Made by a program: the position numbers and the translations under genes. DNA of 64,000 nt. It comes from CSP1-4 sp963777975. Lineage in GTDB: Bacteria; Chloroflexota; Limnocylindria; Limnocylindrales; CSP1-4. Shown piece by piece: positions 12,097 through 22,742 of the stretch (within the stretch, counting starts at the first letter, position 1; every line of letters begins with the position of its first letter). The notes under the pieces are model-generated. The model searched no databases. It had not been told where the DNA came from and worked only from the letters and a program-made list of their open reading frames with translations. Location of the stretch: NCBI GenBank assembly GCA_963777975.1, contig CAVZSO010000013.1:124001-188000 (forward strand), given 5' to 3'.

Positions 12097-13089
12097 ATGC
12101 ACGGCCGCCCGACCGAAGCCGCCGATCACAGCCATGACGGCCTGCCGCCGGGACACCGGCATCCGCACGGACGGCCGGGACAGGGCGAGGATCCGACGGC
12201 GCCGCCATCGGTCGGCATCGTCGGGGCGGGACGGGTCGGGTTGGCGCTGGCGCGCGCACTGACCGCGGCCGACTGGCCGGTCGTCGCGGTGGCGAGTCGT
12301 GATCCGGCTCGCCGCGAGGCGTTCCGAGCCGCGATCCCGGACGCTCGCGGCTTCGCCGAGCCGGCGGGCGTCCTCGACGAGGCCTCGCTCATCTTCCTGA
12401 CCGTGCCCGACGACGCGATCGCGGCGTTGGCGGCTGACCTGCGCCTGTACAGCGGCCAGGCGCTGGTCCACACCAGCGGCCTGCTGGCCTCGACCATCCT
12501 CGAGCCGGCCATGGCGGCGGGGACCGAGAAGGCCAGCTTCCACCCCCTGGTCGCCTTCGCCGATCCGGATGCCGCCGTCGAGGCCCTGCACGGGGCGACC
12601 ATCGCCATCGAGGGCGACGACCCGCTGGTCCGCCTGCTGGCTGAGCTGGCCGAGGCGATCGGAGCCCAGCCGGTCCGCCTGCCGGTCGAGGGCAAGGCCG
12701 CCTACCACGCGGCCGCGGTCCTCGCCGCCGGCGGCTTCGTGGCGCTGCTCGACGCCATCGCCGAGCTCGGTCGCGGCGCCGGCCTCGACGAGGCCGGCTC
12801 GCTGGCCATCTATGCGCCGCTCGTCCGCCAGAGCCTGGCCAACGCCGAGCGCTTCGGCATCGAGGTCGCGCTCACGGGGCCAATCGTGCGCGGCGACATC
12901 GGCACCCTCCGCGCGCATCTGCTGGCGATGAGCGAGCTCGCTCCCGGCGCCATCGACCTCTACGTGGCGGCCGCCAGGCGCGAGATCGCACTGGCCTCCG
13001 GACGTGGCTCGCTGGCGTCGGCCAGCGCCGACGAGATGGTCGACCTGCTCGATCGCTGGGGCGCGGCTGGGCCGGTCGAGACCGCGTAG
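12097..13089 (+). CDS. Rossmann-fold DUF2520 oxidoreductase-like protein
   Basis: About 330 residues. After a His/Pro-rich start comes an NAD(P)-binding turn, SVGIVGAGRVGLALARAL (about residues 40-58), then the DUF2520 helical domain with SFHPLVAF and GKAAYHAAAV. The family is related to ketopantoate reductase and F420-dependent dehydrogenases but its reaction is not established; in many genomes it sits next to panC/panD, which are not here. The open frame extends far upstream, but the leaderless -10 and the loss of similarity place the start at ATG 12097 (ATG 12088 is an alternative). Confidence 0.8.
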   Translation: MHGRPTEAADHSHDGLPPGHRHPHGRPGQGEDPTAPPSVGIVGAGRVGLALARALTAADWPVVAVASRDPARREAFRAAIPDARGFAEPAGVLDEASLIFLTVPDDAIAALAADLRLYSGQALVHTSGLLASTILEPAMAAGTEKASFHPLVAFADPDAAVEALHGATIAIEGDDPLVRLLAELAEAIGAQPVRLPVEGKAAYHAAAVLAAGGFVALLDAIAELGRGAGLDEAGSLAIYAPLVRQSLANAERFGIEVALTGPIVRGDIGTLRAHLLAMSELAPGAIDLYVAAARREIALASGRGSLASASADEMVDLLDRWGAAGPVETA

Positions 13090-13109
13090 GCAACGAGGTC
13101 GCGAACCGC

Positions 13110-13115
13110 TACCAT
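13110..13115 (+). promoter_or_regulatory. Leaderless-type -10 (TACCAT) before small ORF
   Basis: TACCAT ends 7 bases before ATG 13123, in the same layout as the site at 12084. Both sit in nearly the same short context, GCTACCATG followed by a second ATG. Confidence 0.45.
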
Positions 13116-13122
13116 GAGGACC

Positions 13123-13431
13123 ATGCAGAGCAGCGTCGCCGCCATCCGCCGCGGCCGCCTCCAGGCGCATTTCGTGACCGCGTCGGGACACCATCGGATC
13201 CGCCACTACGGCCTGACCAAGCCGTCGCGCGGCCGTCTCGTGCCGGCCGTCCGTTCGCCCCGTCAGCCCGGCGCGCGATCGCTCGGGCTCGGCGCCGGCG
13301 GCGCAGTGCCGTATGCCGTGGAGCGTCGCCCGCTGGCGCATGTCGTGCGCGGTGAACACATGGCCTGGACGCGCCCCGGGTCGCCGGCCCGCCGGCACGG
13401 CGTCAACCCGACGGCCGCGTGGCGCGACTGA
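13123..13431 (+). CDS. Small hypothetical protein upstream of NUDIX gene
   Basis: 102 residues, strongly basic and rich in Arg, Gly, Pro and Ala, with no hydrophobic segment and no family I recognise. Support comes from its leaderless-type -10 at 13110-13115 and from its stop overlapping the NUDIX start (GTG 13419). Its composition is like translated GC-rich noise, so it could instead be the long leader of the NUDIX-gcv transcript. Nothing else is seen in the 330 bases between the DUF2520 and NUDIX genes. Confidence 0.35.
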   Translation: MQSSVAAIRRGRLQAHFVTASGHHRIRHYGLTKPSRGRLVPAVRSPRQPGARSLGLGAGGAVPYAVERRPLAHVVRGEHMAWTRPGSPARRHGVNPTAAWRD

Positions 13432-13931
13432 GCGGATCCGCCAGGCCCCCTCGGCGTACCACCCGCGCGACATCGGCCGGCGGCATCGTCATCCGCATCG
13501 CTGATGGCAGCCATCAGCTCGTGCTTGGCCGACGCCGCCGTGACCGAGACCCTGCGACCTGGACGCTGCCCAAGGGCACGCCAGATGCCGGCGAGACGAC
13601 CGAACAGACGGCGCTCCGCGAGGTGACCGAGGAGACCGGCCTCGATGTCGCCATCCTCGAGACCATCGGCGACGTCGAGTACTGGTTCATGCAGGCCGGC
13701 ACGCGCGTCCACAAGGTCGTGCACTACTTCCTGATGGCGCCGACGGGCGGCGCACTCGATCGTCACGATCACGAGTTCGACGAGGTGCGCTGGGTCGACC
13801 TGGCCGAAGCCGAGCGACTGATGAGCCACGAATCGGAGCGCCGCGTGGTGGCCGATGCGGCGGCCGCCATCGAACGCCACTTCCCGCTCGGCTCCGCTCC
13901 GAGCGGCATGAGCGCCGCTCGGTCGACCTGA
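13419..13931 (+). CDS. NUDIX hydrolase
   Basis: 170 residues with a complete Nudix box: G in GTPDAGETTEQ, then ALREVTEETGLDV, fitting GX5EX7REUXEEXGU at about residues 52-74. The start of the domain, AGGIVIRI, and the basic RRRRDRDPATWTLPKG resemble Ap4A/diphosphoinositol-type NUDIX enzymes that cleave nucleoside diphosphates linked to another group. The substrate cannot be read from sequence. GTG 13419 overlaps the preceding small ORF. The stop is one base before gcvT, so it is probably the first secure gene of the gcv transcript. Confidence 0.88.
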   Translation: MARLSGSARPPRRTTRATSAGGIVIRIADGSHQLVLGRRRRDRDPATWTLPKGTPDAGETTEQTALREVTEETGLDVAILETIGDVEYWFMQAGTRVHKVVHYFLMAPTGGALDRHDHEFDEVRWVDLAEAERLMSHESERRVVADAAAAIERHFPLGSAPSGMSAARST

Positions 13932-13932
13932 G

Positions 13933-15031
13933 ATGCGCCAGACGGCGCTCTACGGTCGCCACGTCGATGCCGGGGCGCGGCTGATCGACTTCGGGGGCTG
14001 GGAGATGCCGGTCCAGTACACGGGCATCCTGGAGGAGCATCGGGCCGTCCGTGAGCATGCCGGCCTCTTCGACCTCTCCCACATGGGCGAGCTCTGGCTG
14101 ACTGGCGCGGGCGCGGGCGCGGGCCTCGCGGCGGCACTCGTCTCTGACCCGACCAGGCTGGCGGTCGGCCGGGCGCAGTACTCGATGATCGTCGCCCCGG
14201 ACGGCGGCATCATCGACGACCTCATCGTCTACCGAGCCGACGAGGAACGCTTCCTGGTGGTGCCCAATGCCGGCAACCGCGAGGTCGTCAGCGCGGCCGT
14301 CGCCGAGCGGCTGACCGGCTATCGAGGCGGCCTTCGACGATGCCTCGCTGCGGACGTCGCTGGTCGCCATCCAGGGGCCGGCCGCGCAGGCCATCCTGGC
14401 GCCGCTGACCGACGTCGACCTGACCGCGTTGCGCTACTACGCCATCGCCTCCGGCACGACCGCGGGCATCCAGTGCTGGCTGGCGCGGACCGGCTACACG
14501 GGCGAGGACGGCTTCGAGCTGTTCGTGGCCTGGGACGACGGACCGGCGGTCTGGGATGCGCTGCGGGCGGCGGGCAGCTCGGCCGGCCTGGTGCCGGTCG
14601 GGCTGGGGGCTCGAGACACCCTGCGACTCGAGGCCGGCATGCCCCTGTATGGGAACGAGCTCGATCGTTCGACCAACCCGTTCGAGGCCGGGCTGGGTCG
14701 GGTCGTCCGCCTGGACAAGGCCGCTGACTTCGTCGGCCGCACGGCTCTCGAGGCCGTCGCCTCGAGCGGGGTCGAGCGTCGCCTGGTCGGGCTCGAGGTG
14801 ACCGGGCGGGGCATCGTCCGTCATGGCTACCCGATCTTCCGCCCCGGCGAGGCCCAGGAGTGCGGCGTGGTCACCAGCGGCACCATGTCGCCGACGCTGG
14901 GCATCCCCATCGCGATGGCCTACGTCCCGACGCGGGAGGGCGAGCCGGGTACCATCTTGGAGTGTGGCGTCCGCGAGACGCGCATCGCCGTCGCCGTCCG
15001 AGCGCTGCCGTTCTACCAGCGCACCACCTAG
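13933..15031 (+). CDS. gcvT: Glycine cleavage system T protein, aminomethyltransferase (frameshifted)
   Basis: About 365 residues, normal for GcvT. It takes the aminomethyl group from lipoyl-GcvH, releases ammonia and makes 5,10-methylene-tetrahydrofolate. Family landmarks: RQTALYGRHVDAGARLIDFGGWEMPVQY at the N-terminus (given here to position the domain), GLFDLSHMGEL, the folate-site region ARTGYTGEDGFEL, GLGARDTLRLEAGMPLYG, and the C-terminal GVVTSGTMSPTLG. Frame changes near 14325; dropping one C gives GYEAAFDDASLRTSLVAIQG. The gene starts one base after the NUDIX stop and heads the gcvT-H-PA-PB operon. Confidence 0.93.
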
Positions 15032-15049
15032 CCGGAAGGAGCCTCGCCC

Positions 15050-15433
15050 GTGGAGGTCCGTGACGACCTGCGCTACTCGGACGACCACGAGTGGCTGCGA
15101 CTCGAAGGCGACGTCGGCGTCGTCGGCGTGACCGCCTATGCCGCCGATCAGCTCGGCGACATCGTCTTCGTCGAGCTGCCCGCGGTCGGCGCGGCGCTCG
15201 GCGCCCGGCAGGCCTTCGGCGTGGTCGAGTCGGTCAAGGCGGTCTCCGACCTCCTGGCGCCCGTCGCCGGCGAGGTCACGGAGACCAACCCCGCTCTCGC
15301 CGATCGACCGGAGCTGGTCAACAGCGACCCGTACGGCGAAGGCTGGATGATCAAGCTGCGTCTCCCGGGCGACGAAGCAGGGGGCGCGCTGATGGATGCC
15401 GACGCCTACCGCGAGCTGACCAAGGCCGGCTGA
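15050..15433 (+). CDS. gcvH: Glycine cleavage system H protein
   Basis: 127 residues, intact. The lipoyl carrier of the glycine cleavage system. The lipoylated Lys is in ESVKAVSDLLAP (about residue 63); RYSDDHEWLRLEG at the start and NSDPYGEGWMIKL near the end are the usual flanking motifs. GTG start with GGAAGGA about 9 bases upstream. It lies 18 bases after gcvT and 4 bases before gcvPA, so co-transcription is near certain. Confidence 0.95.
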   Translation: MEVRDDLRYSDDHEWLRLEGDVGVVGVTAYAADQLGDIVFVELPAVGAALGARQAFGVVESVKAVSDLLAPVAGEVTETNPALADRPELVNSDPYGEGWMIKLRLPGDEAGGALMDADAYRELTKAG

Positions 15434-15437
15434 GCCG

Positions 15438-16814
15438 ATGCCCTACGGTCCGCACACGACCGACGATCGGACCCGGATGCTTGAGGCGCTGGGCATCCAG
15501 GGCATCGACCCCCTCTTCGCCGACATCCCGTCTTCGGTCCGCGCCCATGGCCTCGACCTGCCGGGGCCCGAGCCGGAGCTCCAGCTGGCCGCGCGCCTCG
15601 AGCGCCTGGCGGCCCGCAATCGGGTCGACCTGGCGAGCTTCCTGGGGGCGGGCGTGTATCGCCACTTCCTGCCGCCGGCGGTCGACCAGATCATCTCGCG
15701 CGGCGAGTTCTACACCGCCTACACGCCCTATCAGCCGGAGATCAGCCAGGGCACGCTGCAGACGATCTACGAGTACCAGTCGCTCATCGCCGAGCTGACC
15801 GGCCTCGATGTCGTCTCGGCCTCGCACTACGACGGCGCGGCCGCGACCGCGGAAGCGGCGCTGATGGCCATCCGGGCCACCCGTCGCGAACGCGTCCTGG
15901 CGAGCCGGGCCATCCATCGCCACTACCTCGACGCCACGCGCACCTACTTCGGTCCGGCCGGCCTCGACCTCGAGGAGCTGCCCACGCTCGACGACGGCAC
16001 GACCGACCTGGCCGCCCTGGACCGCGCGCTCGGCGACGGGCCCCCGGTCGCGGCCGTGCTGGCCGGCCAGCCCAACGCCTTCGGCATCCTCGAGCCGATG
16101 GCCGAGATCGGGCGGCTGGCGCATGCCGCCGGAGCGCTCTTCGTGGCCGTCGTCGAGCCCGTCTCGCTGGCCGTCCTGGCACCGCCCGGCGAGTACGGCG
16201 CCGACATCGCGGCCGGCGAGGGCCAGCCCCTTGGCATCGCCCCGCAGTACGGCGGCCCTTACCTCGGCATCCTGGCCACGACCGAGGCGCTGGTCCGCCA
16301 GATCCCCGGTCGGCTGGTGGGCAAGACGACCGACCTCGACGGCCGACGAGCGTTCGTGATGACGCTTCGGGCGCGCGAGCAGGACATCCGCCGGGAGAAG
16401 GCGGCCAGCAACATCTGCACCAACCAGGCGCTGTGCGCCCTGGCGGCGACGGTCTACCTGGCCACGCTCGGTCCCCACGGGCTGCGCGACGTGGCGGCCG
16501 GCGGCGCCTCCCGCGCCCGCGAGCTGGAACGCGCCCTGGCCGAGGTCGGCGCGCCGCGCGTCCACAGCGCGGCCTACCTCAACGAGTTCGCGGTCACCGT
16601 TCCCGACGCCCCGCGGGTGCACGCCGCGCTCCTCGATCGGGGCGTGCTGGCCGGCCTGCCGCTGGTGCGCTGGTATCCCGACGACGCCCGACTGGCGAAC
16701 GCCCTGCTGGTCTGTGCCACCGAGGTCACCACGAACGACGAGATCGATCGCTTCGCCGATGCGCTCCGCCTCGAGATCGGCGCCGGCGCGGCGATGGTCG
16801 AGGCCGTCCGATGA
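15438..16814 (+). CDS. gcvPA: Glycine dehydrogenase (decarboxylating) subunit 1
   Basis: 458 residues, intact, the N-terminal half of the split P protein found in many Gram-positives, Thermus and Chloroflexota. With GcvPB it decarboxylates glycine through PLP and loads the aminomethyl group on GcvH. Seen: MLEALGIQGIDPLFADIP at the start, SFLGAGVYRHFLP, FYTAYTPYQPEISQGTLQ, and a C-terminal NICTNQALCALAATVYL. This subunit lacks the PLP lysine, as expected. Its stop overlaps gcvPB as ATGA. Confidence 0.95.
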   Translation: MPYGPHTTDDRTRMLEALGIQGIDPLFADIPSSVRAHGLDLPGPEPELQLAARLERLAARNRVDLASFLGAGVYRHFLPPAVDQIISRGEFYTAYTPYQPEISQGTLQTIYEYQSLIAELTGLDVVSASHYDGAAATAEAALMAIRATRRERVLASRAIHRHYLDATRTYFGPAGLDLEELPTLDDGTTDLAALDRALGDGPPVAAVLAGQPNAFGILEPMAEIGRLAHAAGALFVAVVEPVSLAVLAPPGEYGADIAAGEGQPLGIAPQYGGPYLGILATTEALVRQIPGRLVGKTTDLDGRRAFVMTLRAREQDIRREKAASNICTNQALCALAATVYLATLGPHGLRDVAAGGASRARELERALAEVGAPRVHSAAYLNEFAVTVPDAPRVHAALLDRGVLAGLPLVRWYPDDARLANALLVCATEVTTNDEIDRFADALRLEIGAGAAMVEAVR

Positions 16815-18359
16815 GCGCGCCGCGGATCGAGATGCAGACGGGGCCAGACCTCGGGCCGCGGACGGCGGTCGGTCCGATGCTCCAGCCGACGCTCATGGAG
16901 CTGTCACGGCCCGGGCGCGGCGGCGGCAAGATCCCGCATCCGCCGGCCGATGCCCTCGACGGCATCCCGGCCTCGCAGCGCCGGGCGATGCCGGCCGCCC
17001 TGCCGGAGCTCAACGAGCCAGAGGTCATCCGCCACTTCGTCAACCTCTCGCATCTCAACTACAACATCGACTCGGGCTTCTATCCCCTCGGCTCGTGCAC
17101 CATGAAGTTCAACCCCAAGATCAACGAGTGGGTCGCTCGCCTGTTCGGCTTCGCCAAGCTCCACCCGCTGGCACCGGACGCAGTCGCACAGGGCACCCTC
17201 GAGCTGTTCTGGAGCCTCGAACAGCAGCTCAAGGAGATCAGCGGCATGGCCGCGGTCACGCTCCAGCCGGCGGCCGGGGCACATGGCGAGCTGACCGGCA
17301 TCCTGATGGTCCGCGCCTACCACGAGTCACGCGGCGATCACGACCGCCGCGAGGTCATCGTGCCCGACTCGTCCCACGGGACGAACCCCGCGACCGCTTC
17401 GATGGCTGGCTTCACGACCATCACCGTACCCTCGGACGCGGCCGGCGGGGTGGACCTCGAGGCCCTCCGGGCCGCGCTCTCGCCGCGGACGGCGGCGGTG
17501 ATGCTGACCAACCCTTCGACCCTCGGTCTCTTCGAGAACCACATCGTCGAGCTGCTCGACGCCGTCCATGCGGCGGGCGCCCTGGCCTACATGGACGGCG
17601 CCAACCTGAATGCGGTGATGGGCAAGTTCCGGCCCGGTGCGGCAGGCTTCGACGTCATGCACTTCAACGTCCACAAGACCTTCTCGACCCCGCACGGCGG
17701 CGGCGGCCCGGGGGCCGGACCGGTCGGGGTCGGCGAGACGCTGCTGCCCTTCCTGCCCTCGCCCCGCGTGCTGCGCGAAGCGGACGGCACGTTCCGTCTC
17801 GAGACGCCCGACGAGCGACCGACGTCCATCGGCCGGGTGCGCGCCTACCAGGGCAGCGCTGGCGTCCTGGTGCGCGCCTATGCCTACATCTGCTCGCACG
17901 GCGGCAGCGGCCTGGTCGAGGTCAGCGAGGACGCCGTGCTGGCCGCCAACTACCTCAAAGGCCAGCTCTCGGCGGCCTACGAGATCCCCTTCGATCGGCC
18001 CTGCAAGCATGAGTTCGTGGCCACCGCCCGACTCATCAAGGAGGCGACCGGCGTTCGCACGCTCGATATCGCCAAGCGTCTCATCGACAAGGGCTACCAC
18101 CCGCCGACCATCTACTTCCCGCTCATCGTCGAGGAGTGCCTGCTCATCGAGCCGACCGAGACCGAGTCGGTCGAGACGCTCGATGCCTTCGCGGCGGCCA
18201 TGGCGGAGATCGCGCGCGAGGCTCGTGCGGACCCGGAGCTCGTCAAGGGCGCTCCCCATACGCGCGCCGGTCCGGCGCCTCGACGAGGCCACCGCCGCCC
18301 GGCAGCCGGACCTTCGCTGGCGGGCCATGACCGGCGCCGAGACGCCCTGCCCGCAGTGA
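16811..18359 (+). CDS. gcvPB: Glycine dehydrogenase (decarboxylating) subunit 2 (C-terminal frameshift)
   Basis: About 515 residues, the PLP-bearing half of split GcvP. The PLP Lys is in FNVHKTFSTPHGGGGPG (about residue 287); GFYPLGSCTMKFNPK and DSSHGTNPATASMAGF are family hallmarks. Near 18260 frame is lost; removing one base gives APVRRLDEATAARQPDLRW and a stop at 18359, matching the normal C-terminus. The last gene of the glycine cleavage operon; a binding-protein lipoprotein gene follows after 43 bases. Confidence 0.93.
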
Positions 18360-18402
18360 CCGGCGCGGGCCGCCGACCCGCCGAGCCGCGATCCGGGAGG
18401 CC

Positions 18403-20489
18403 ATGGCTCGCCCTGCGAGCCGATCGCGCGGCGCCGCGCGTCGTCGCCCGCTGCGCTGCCCGTCGTCCGTCGCGGTCGGATGGCGCGCTCGCTCGTCGCC
18501 GGCGGTCGTCGTGGTCGCGCTCGTGGCGGCCGGCTGCACCACCAGCTCGACGCCGATCCCGAGCCCGAGTGCATCGCCGACGCCGGCTCCGACGATCGCC
18601 GCTGATGGGGTGCTCGACCCTCCGGTTCGCGATCTCCGGCGACCCATCCGGCCTGCTGCCGCCAGCGCGTGACGCCGACACTCGGCGGATCCAGGCCTTC
18701 CTGTATGACTCCCTCTACCGGCTCGACGACGCGCTCCGTCCGGTGCCGGTGCTGGCCGCGGATGTGCCCAAGGTCTCGAAGGACGGCAAGACCTGGACGA
18801 TCCCCATCCGCAGCGGCCTCACGTTCTCGGACGACTCGGCCCTCGACGCCGGCGACGTGGCCGCCACCCTGCGCCTGGCGCGGTCGCTGGCGTGTCCCTT
18901 CGCGGACGCCTGCCGCATCGCCGCGGATCACCTCGTGGATGTCCAGGTCAAGGGCGACGCGGTCGTCCTGACCCTCGATCGGCCGTGGGCGCCGCTGCTC
19001 ACCACCTTCCTGGCCGACCTGCCGATCCTGCCCTCCGACGGCCTTCAGGCCAGCCTCGATCGGCTCGTCGCTGGCGCCAAGGCGGTCGACCGCAAGGCCC
19101 TCGCCGAGTCGATCGGGCGCATCTCCGACGAGGTCAACGCGGAGGCATGCGATGGCGACGCGCCGCCGGCCACCTGCGAACCCGCCGAACACGTCGACGA
19201 GCTGGCCGGCTGGCTGGCGAAGGCCGGGGTCACGGCGCCGTTACCCGAGCGCTTCGCCGATGAGAGCGGGACGGTCGACGGCGACGCGTACGGCATCGCG
19301 CTGCTGGCCGCCGTCGATGCCCTGGCCGATGTCCTCGGCCGACCGGGTGCCGGCGCCACGCCGCGCCCGTCCGGCGGCGCCGTCGATGCCACGGTCGACC
19401 GCATGGCCAAGGCCCTGCCGCTGCTCGACCTCGGTCGTGCTCCGGTCGGGACCGGCCCGTACCGACTGGTCAGCTACGTGCCCGGCGGCAGCGTCGTGCT
19501 CGAGCGTCGCGGACTGGCGGCTGCCGGCGCGCCGCGCCGGGTGCAGGCGGTCATCCTGCGCGATGCGGTCGAGGCCGCGACCGCCCTCCAGTCGGGCCAG
19601 ATCGACTGGCTGCCGACGGTCGCCCCGGAAGTCGTGCCGGTCCTCGAATCGGATCCCACCCTGGTCGTCGCGGGGCGCCCGTCGGGGGCCGTGCGCACCA
19701 TCGTCTTCAACGTCCGCGATGGCCATCCCTACGCGGACCCGAGCGCCCGCCAGGCCTTCAGCCGCTGCCTCGACCGCGACACGCTGGTGGCTGACATCCT
19801 GGCCGGGCGCGGCCTGCCTGCCTCGACCCTGGTGGCGCCGGGGTCGTGGGCGGCGCGGCCATCCAGGCACCGCGCGGCCGACCCCGCCGCGGCGACGGGC
19901 CCTGCTCGAAACCGCCGGCTACGTGCTCGGCAGCGACGACATCTATGCCCGCGACGGCGAGCGGCTCTCGAGCGAGATCATCATCCGGCCGGGTCGGGCG
20001 GAGCTGGCCGCCTTGATGGATGCCATCTCGAGGGCCCTCAAGGCGTGTGGCATCGACCTGCGCATCCGCGAGGTGCCGTTCTCGCCGGATGTGGTGCTGC
20101 CGCAGCTCGAATATCCCAATGCGTTCGACACCTACCTCGCGACGGTCACCCAGGGCGTCGACCCAGGCCTCGACCTCGGCTGGCTGTCGAGCGACCGCGT
20201 GACCACGAAGGCCGATCCAGGGGATGCCAACTACGGCGGCTGGCGGGACAAGTCGACCGATGCGCTGCTGACCGCCGGGGCGGCCTCCCTGACGGAGGCC
20301 AAGCGGCGGTCGGCCTACACCGATCTGCAGGCGAGGCTGACCGATCTGGTGCCTGTCTGGCCGCTGGCCTACGAGGCCGCCTACGGGGCCGTCTCCAAGA
20401 CCCTGCTCGGTCCGAACGGCAAGACCGTCGATCCGTCGCAGCCGGACTATGAGCGCGACCTGCTCGACTGGCGTCTGGCGGCGCCCTGA
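18403..20489 (+). CDS. Family 5 extracellular solute-binding lipoprotein (SBP1, two frameshifts)
   Basis: About 694 residues, longer than the usual 510-570. Signal VVVALVAAGC with lipobox, Ser/Pro linker, then the OppA/DppA fold: SKDGKTWTIPIRSGLTFSD, APVGTGPYRLVSY, LQSGQIDWLP, and a C-terminal LQARLTDLVPVWPL. Between about 19035 and 19435 it has an extra helical region of roughly 130 residues with a C-x8-C pair (ACDGDAPPATC), and a C-x5-C pair earlier (ACPFADAC). SBP2 has both at equivalent places. Frames change near 18610 and 19895. It binds peptides or another solute outside the cell for the ABC transporter downstream. Confidence 0.85.
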
Positions 20490-20554
20490 ATCGGCGGCGC
20501 ATCGACCTCGATCGATCAGCCATCGGGCGGACCGAGAGGGGCGCCTGGCCTTCC

Positions 20555-20585
20555 TTGACAGTCGTCATCGACCCGGACCTATAAT
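20555..20585 (+). promoter_or_regulatory. Sigma-70-type promoter of transporter operon 1
   Basis: Perfect TTGACA at 20555-20560 and perfect TATAAT at 20580-20585, separated by 19 bases, 1-2 longer than ideal. It is the best consensus promoter in the window and lies about 137 bases before SBP2. The long spacing could make it dependent on an activator. Confidence 0.7.
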
Positions 20586-20603
20586 GCGGCAGCCGTTCCG
20601 GGC

Positions 20604-20639
20604 CCCACGTGGGAGACGTCTGCGCGCCTGCGCAGACGT
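20604..20639 (+). promoter_or_regulatory. Structured 5' leader: palindrome plus 10-bp hairpin
   Basis: Just after the expected transcript start are CCCACGTGGG (20604-20613), a 10-bp palindrome with a CACGTG core, and a perfect inverted repeat ACGTCTGCGC/GCGCAGACGT (20616-20625 and 20630-20639) with a 4-base loop. There is no T run after it, so it is more likely an operator or a protective 5' stem-loop than a terminator. Confidence 0.5.
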
Positions 20640-20721
20640 GGCGAGGGTCTCGTGGACGAGAGGGGACGATCGACCGCCGTCGCGGCGTTGTCGACGTTCG
20701 GACACAGGAGGATGGAAGCCC

Positions 20722-22711
20722 ATGGGTCTACGGACTCGACGGGGCCTGGCGTTAGCCGCCTCGCTCGCTTTCGTGATCAGCGCATGTACGCCCGGCGCGT
20801 CTTCGACGCCCGCGGCATCGTCAAGCGGCGGTACCGAGAGTGCCGCCCCGAGCGCGTCGACAGGCGTTACCTCGGATAACTTCAAGTTCGCCATCGATGG
20901 TGAGCCGACCTACTTCTCGCTGGCCTACACGGACCTTCCGACCAGCTGGATCGTGGGCATGCTCTACAACGGCATGTACCGCATCGACGACAAGCTGGCC
21001 GTCGTGCCCGACATCGCCAAGGCATTGCGCCGAGCAGAGCGCTGACGGCCTGACCTGGACGATCAAGCTGCGCGACGACGTCAAGTGGCATGACGGCACG
21101 CCGGTCACCGCCGACGACGTCAAGTTCACCTACGACCTCGCACTCTCACCGAACTGCACCTACATCCCCGACACCTGCTCGGCGATCGGTGACAACGTCG
21201 AGAGCGTCACGGTCGTCGACCCGACGACCGTCGAGTTCAAGCTCAAGCAGAAGTTCGCGCCGTTCCTCATCCAGCTCGCCGGCGTCCTGATGCCCAAGGC
21301 TGCCGTGACGGCGTCCTATGAGAAGTTCGCGGCCACCGCCAACACCGTCGACAAGGCCGCCGTGGCGACGCTCGCCGACAAGATCAAGACCGCGACCAGC
21401 GCCGACGCCTGCTCGGGCGAGACCCCGCCGGCAGAGTGCCTGGCCTCGACCTACACCGCCGAGGTGGAGCCGCTCCTGGCACAGGCTGGCATCACGCCGC
21501 CTGACAAGAACGCGTACACGGTCGATGGCACGCTCGATCCGGACGCCTACGGACAGGCGCTCATCGATCAGCTCAACGACCTCAACGCCACCCTGACCGC
21601 CGCCGACACGGACAAGATCGCGGCGGCCTTCCGCCTCCTCGACTTCCAGCGCAACCCGGTCGGCACCGGCCCCTACAAGTTCGTCAAGTACACCGCCGGT
21701 CAGAGCGTCGAGCTGGCCAAGAACCCCAACTACCATGCCGTCGCGGTCGGGCCGGAGAGCGTCTTCATCCCGATCATCAAGGACGCCGCCACGGCGTCTG
21801 CGGCGCTCCAGAAGGGCGACATCAACTGGCAGACCGAGGTCACCTCGGACGCGCTGACCACGCTCGTCGCGGACAGCAACCTGGCCCTCTCGGAGTTCCC
21901 CGACTTCGGCTACTACTACATCGGCTTCAACCTGCGTGAAGGCCGGCTGTATGCCGACAAGGCGCTCCGCGAAGCCTTCTCGATGTGCATCGACCACAAG
22001 CAGACCGTCCAGGTCGCGACCGAGGGCAATGGCATCCCCGCCAAGGCCAACGTGCCGCCGGCCTCGTGGGCCTACTCGAACGACGTTCCCGACTACGTCT
22101 ATGACGTCGCGGGCGCCAAGGCCAAGATCGAAGGCGCAGGCTGGAAGCTCGGCGCCGATGGCATCTACGCCAAGGACGGCGTGCGCCTCGCGTCGGACCT
22201 CTACGTCCGGCAGGGTCGCCCGCAGCGCGTCAAGTTCGGCCAGCTGGCCAAGGATCAGCTGAAGCAGTGCGGTATCGAGATCAACGTCAAGGAAGCGGAC
22301 TTCGCGACCGTCCTCCTGCCGCTGCTCTCGTATCCCAACAACTTCGACACCTACCTCGGTGGTTGGAGCACCTCGATCGATCCGGACGACTATTCGATCT
22401 TCCACTCCTCGAAGTGCACCACCAAGGAGAACCCGGACGACAACAACTTCGTCTGCTGGAACAACCCCGAAGGCGATGCTCTCCTCGAGCAGGGCCGGAC
22501 GGAGCTCGACCAGGCGAAGCGCAAGGAGATCTACGGCAAGTTCCAGCAGGTCATCCATGACGACCTGCCGTACTACTTCCTGTGGGCCGACCTTGCCCAT
22601 CGCGGCTACACGAAGACGGTCGAAGCCTCCGGAGCCGAAGGCGCGATCAACTTCTCAAGTCCGCTCGACTATTGGAACAACGACTCCTGGGTCGTCAACT
22701 CGGCCAGGTAA
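20722..22711 (+). CDS. Family 5 extracellular solute-binding lipoprotein (SBP2, frameshifted)
   Basis: About 662 residues. Signal LALAASLAFVISAC with lipobox, a Ser/Ala linker, then the OppA-type fold: DGLTWTIKLRDDVKWHDGTP, NPVGTGPYKFVKY, LQKGDINWQTEV and a C-terminal YGKFQQVIHDDLPYYFLW. The same insertion as SBP1 is present (about 21300-21650), with ACSGETPPAEC and an earlier NCTYIPDTC. One frame change near 21030 is fixed by dropping one C. ATG 20722 has CAGGAGGA about 9 bases upstream. It follows a strong promoter and is separated from the permease genes by a hairpin, which fits higher expression of the binding protein. Confidence 0.92.
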
Positions 22712-22742
22712 TCCGTCGACCGGACTGAACCGGACCACGGAA

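Noticed and set aside
13931..15050. Glycine riboswitch controlling the glycine cleavage operon
   Set aside because: gcvT begins one base after the NUDIX gene and no long untranslated leader exists before gcvT or gcvH.
21146..22600. Long minus-strand open frame of 484 codons opposite SBP2
   Set aside because: It mirrors the codon bias of the plus-strand gene, has Arg/Val/Asp-rich noise composition and no family match. Similar long antisense frames lie opposite purL/purF, gcvPA and the transporter genes and are dismissed for the same reason.
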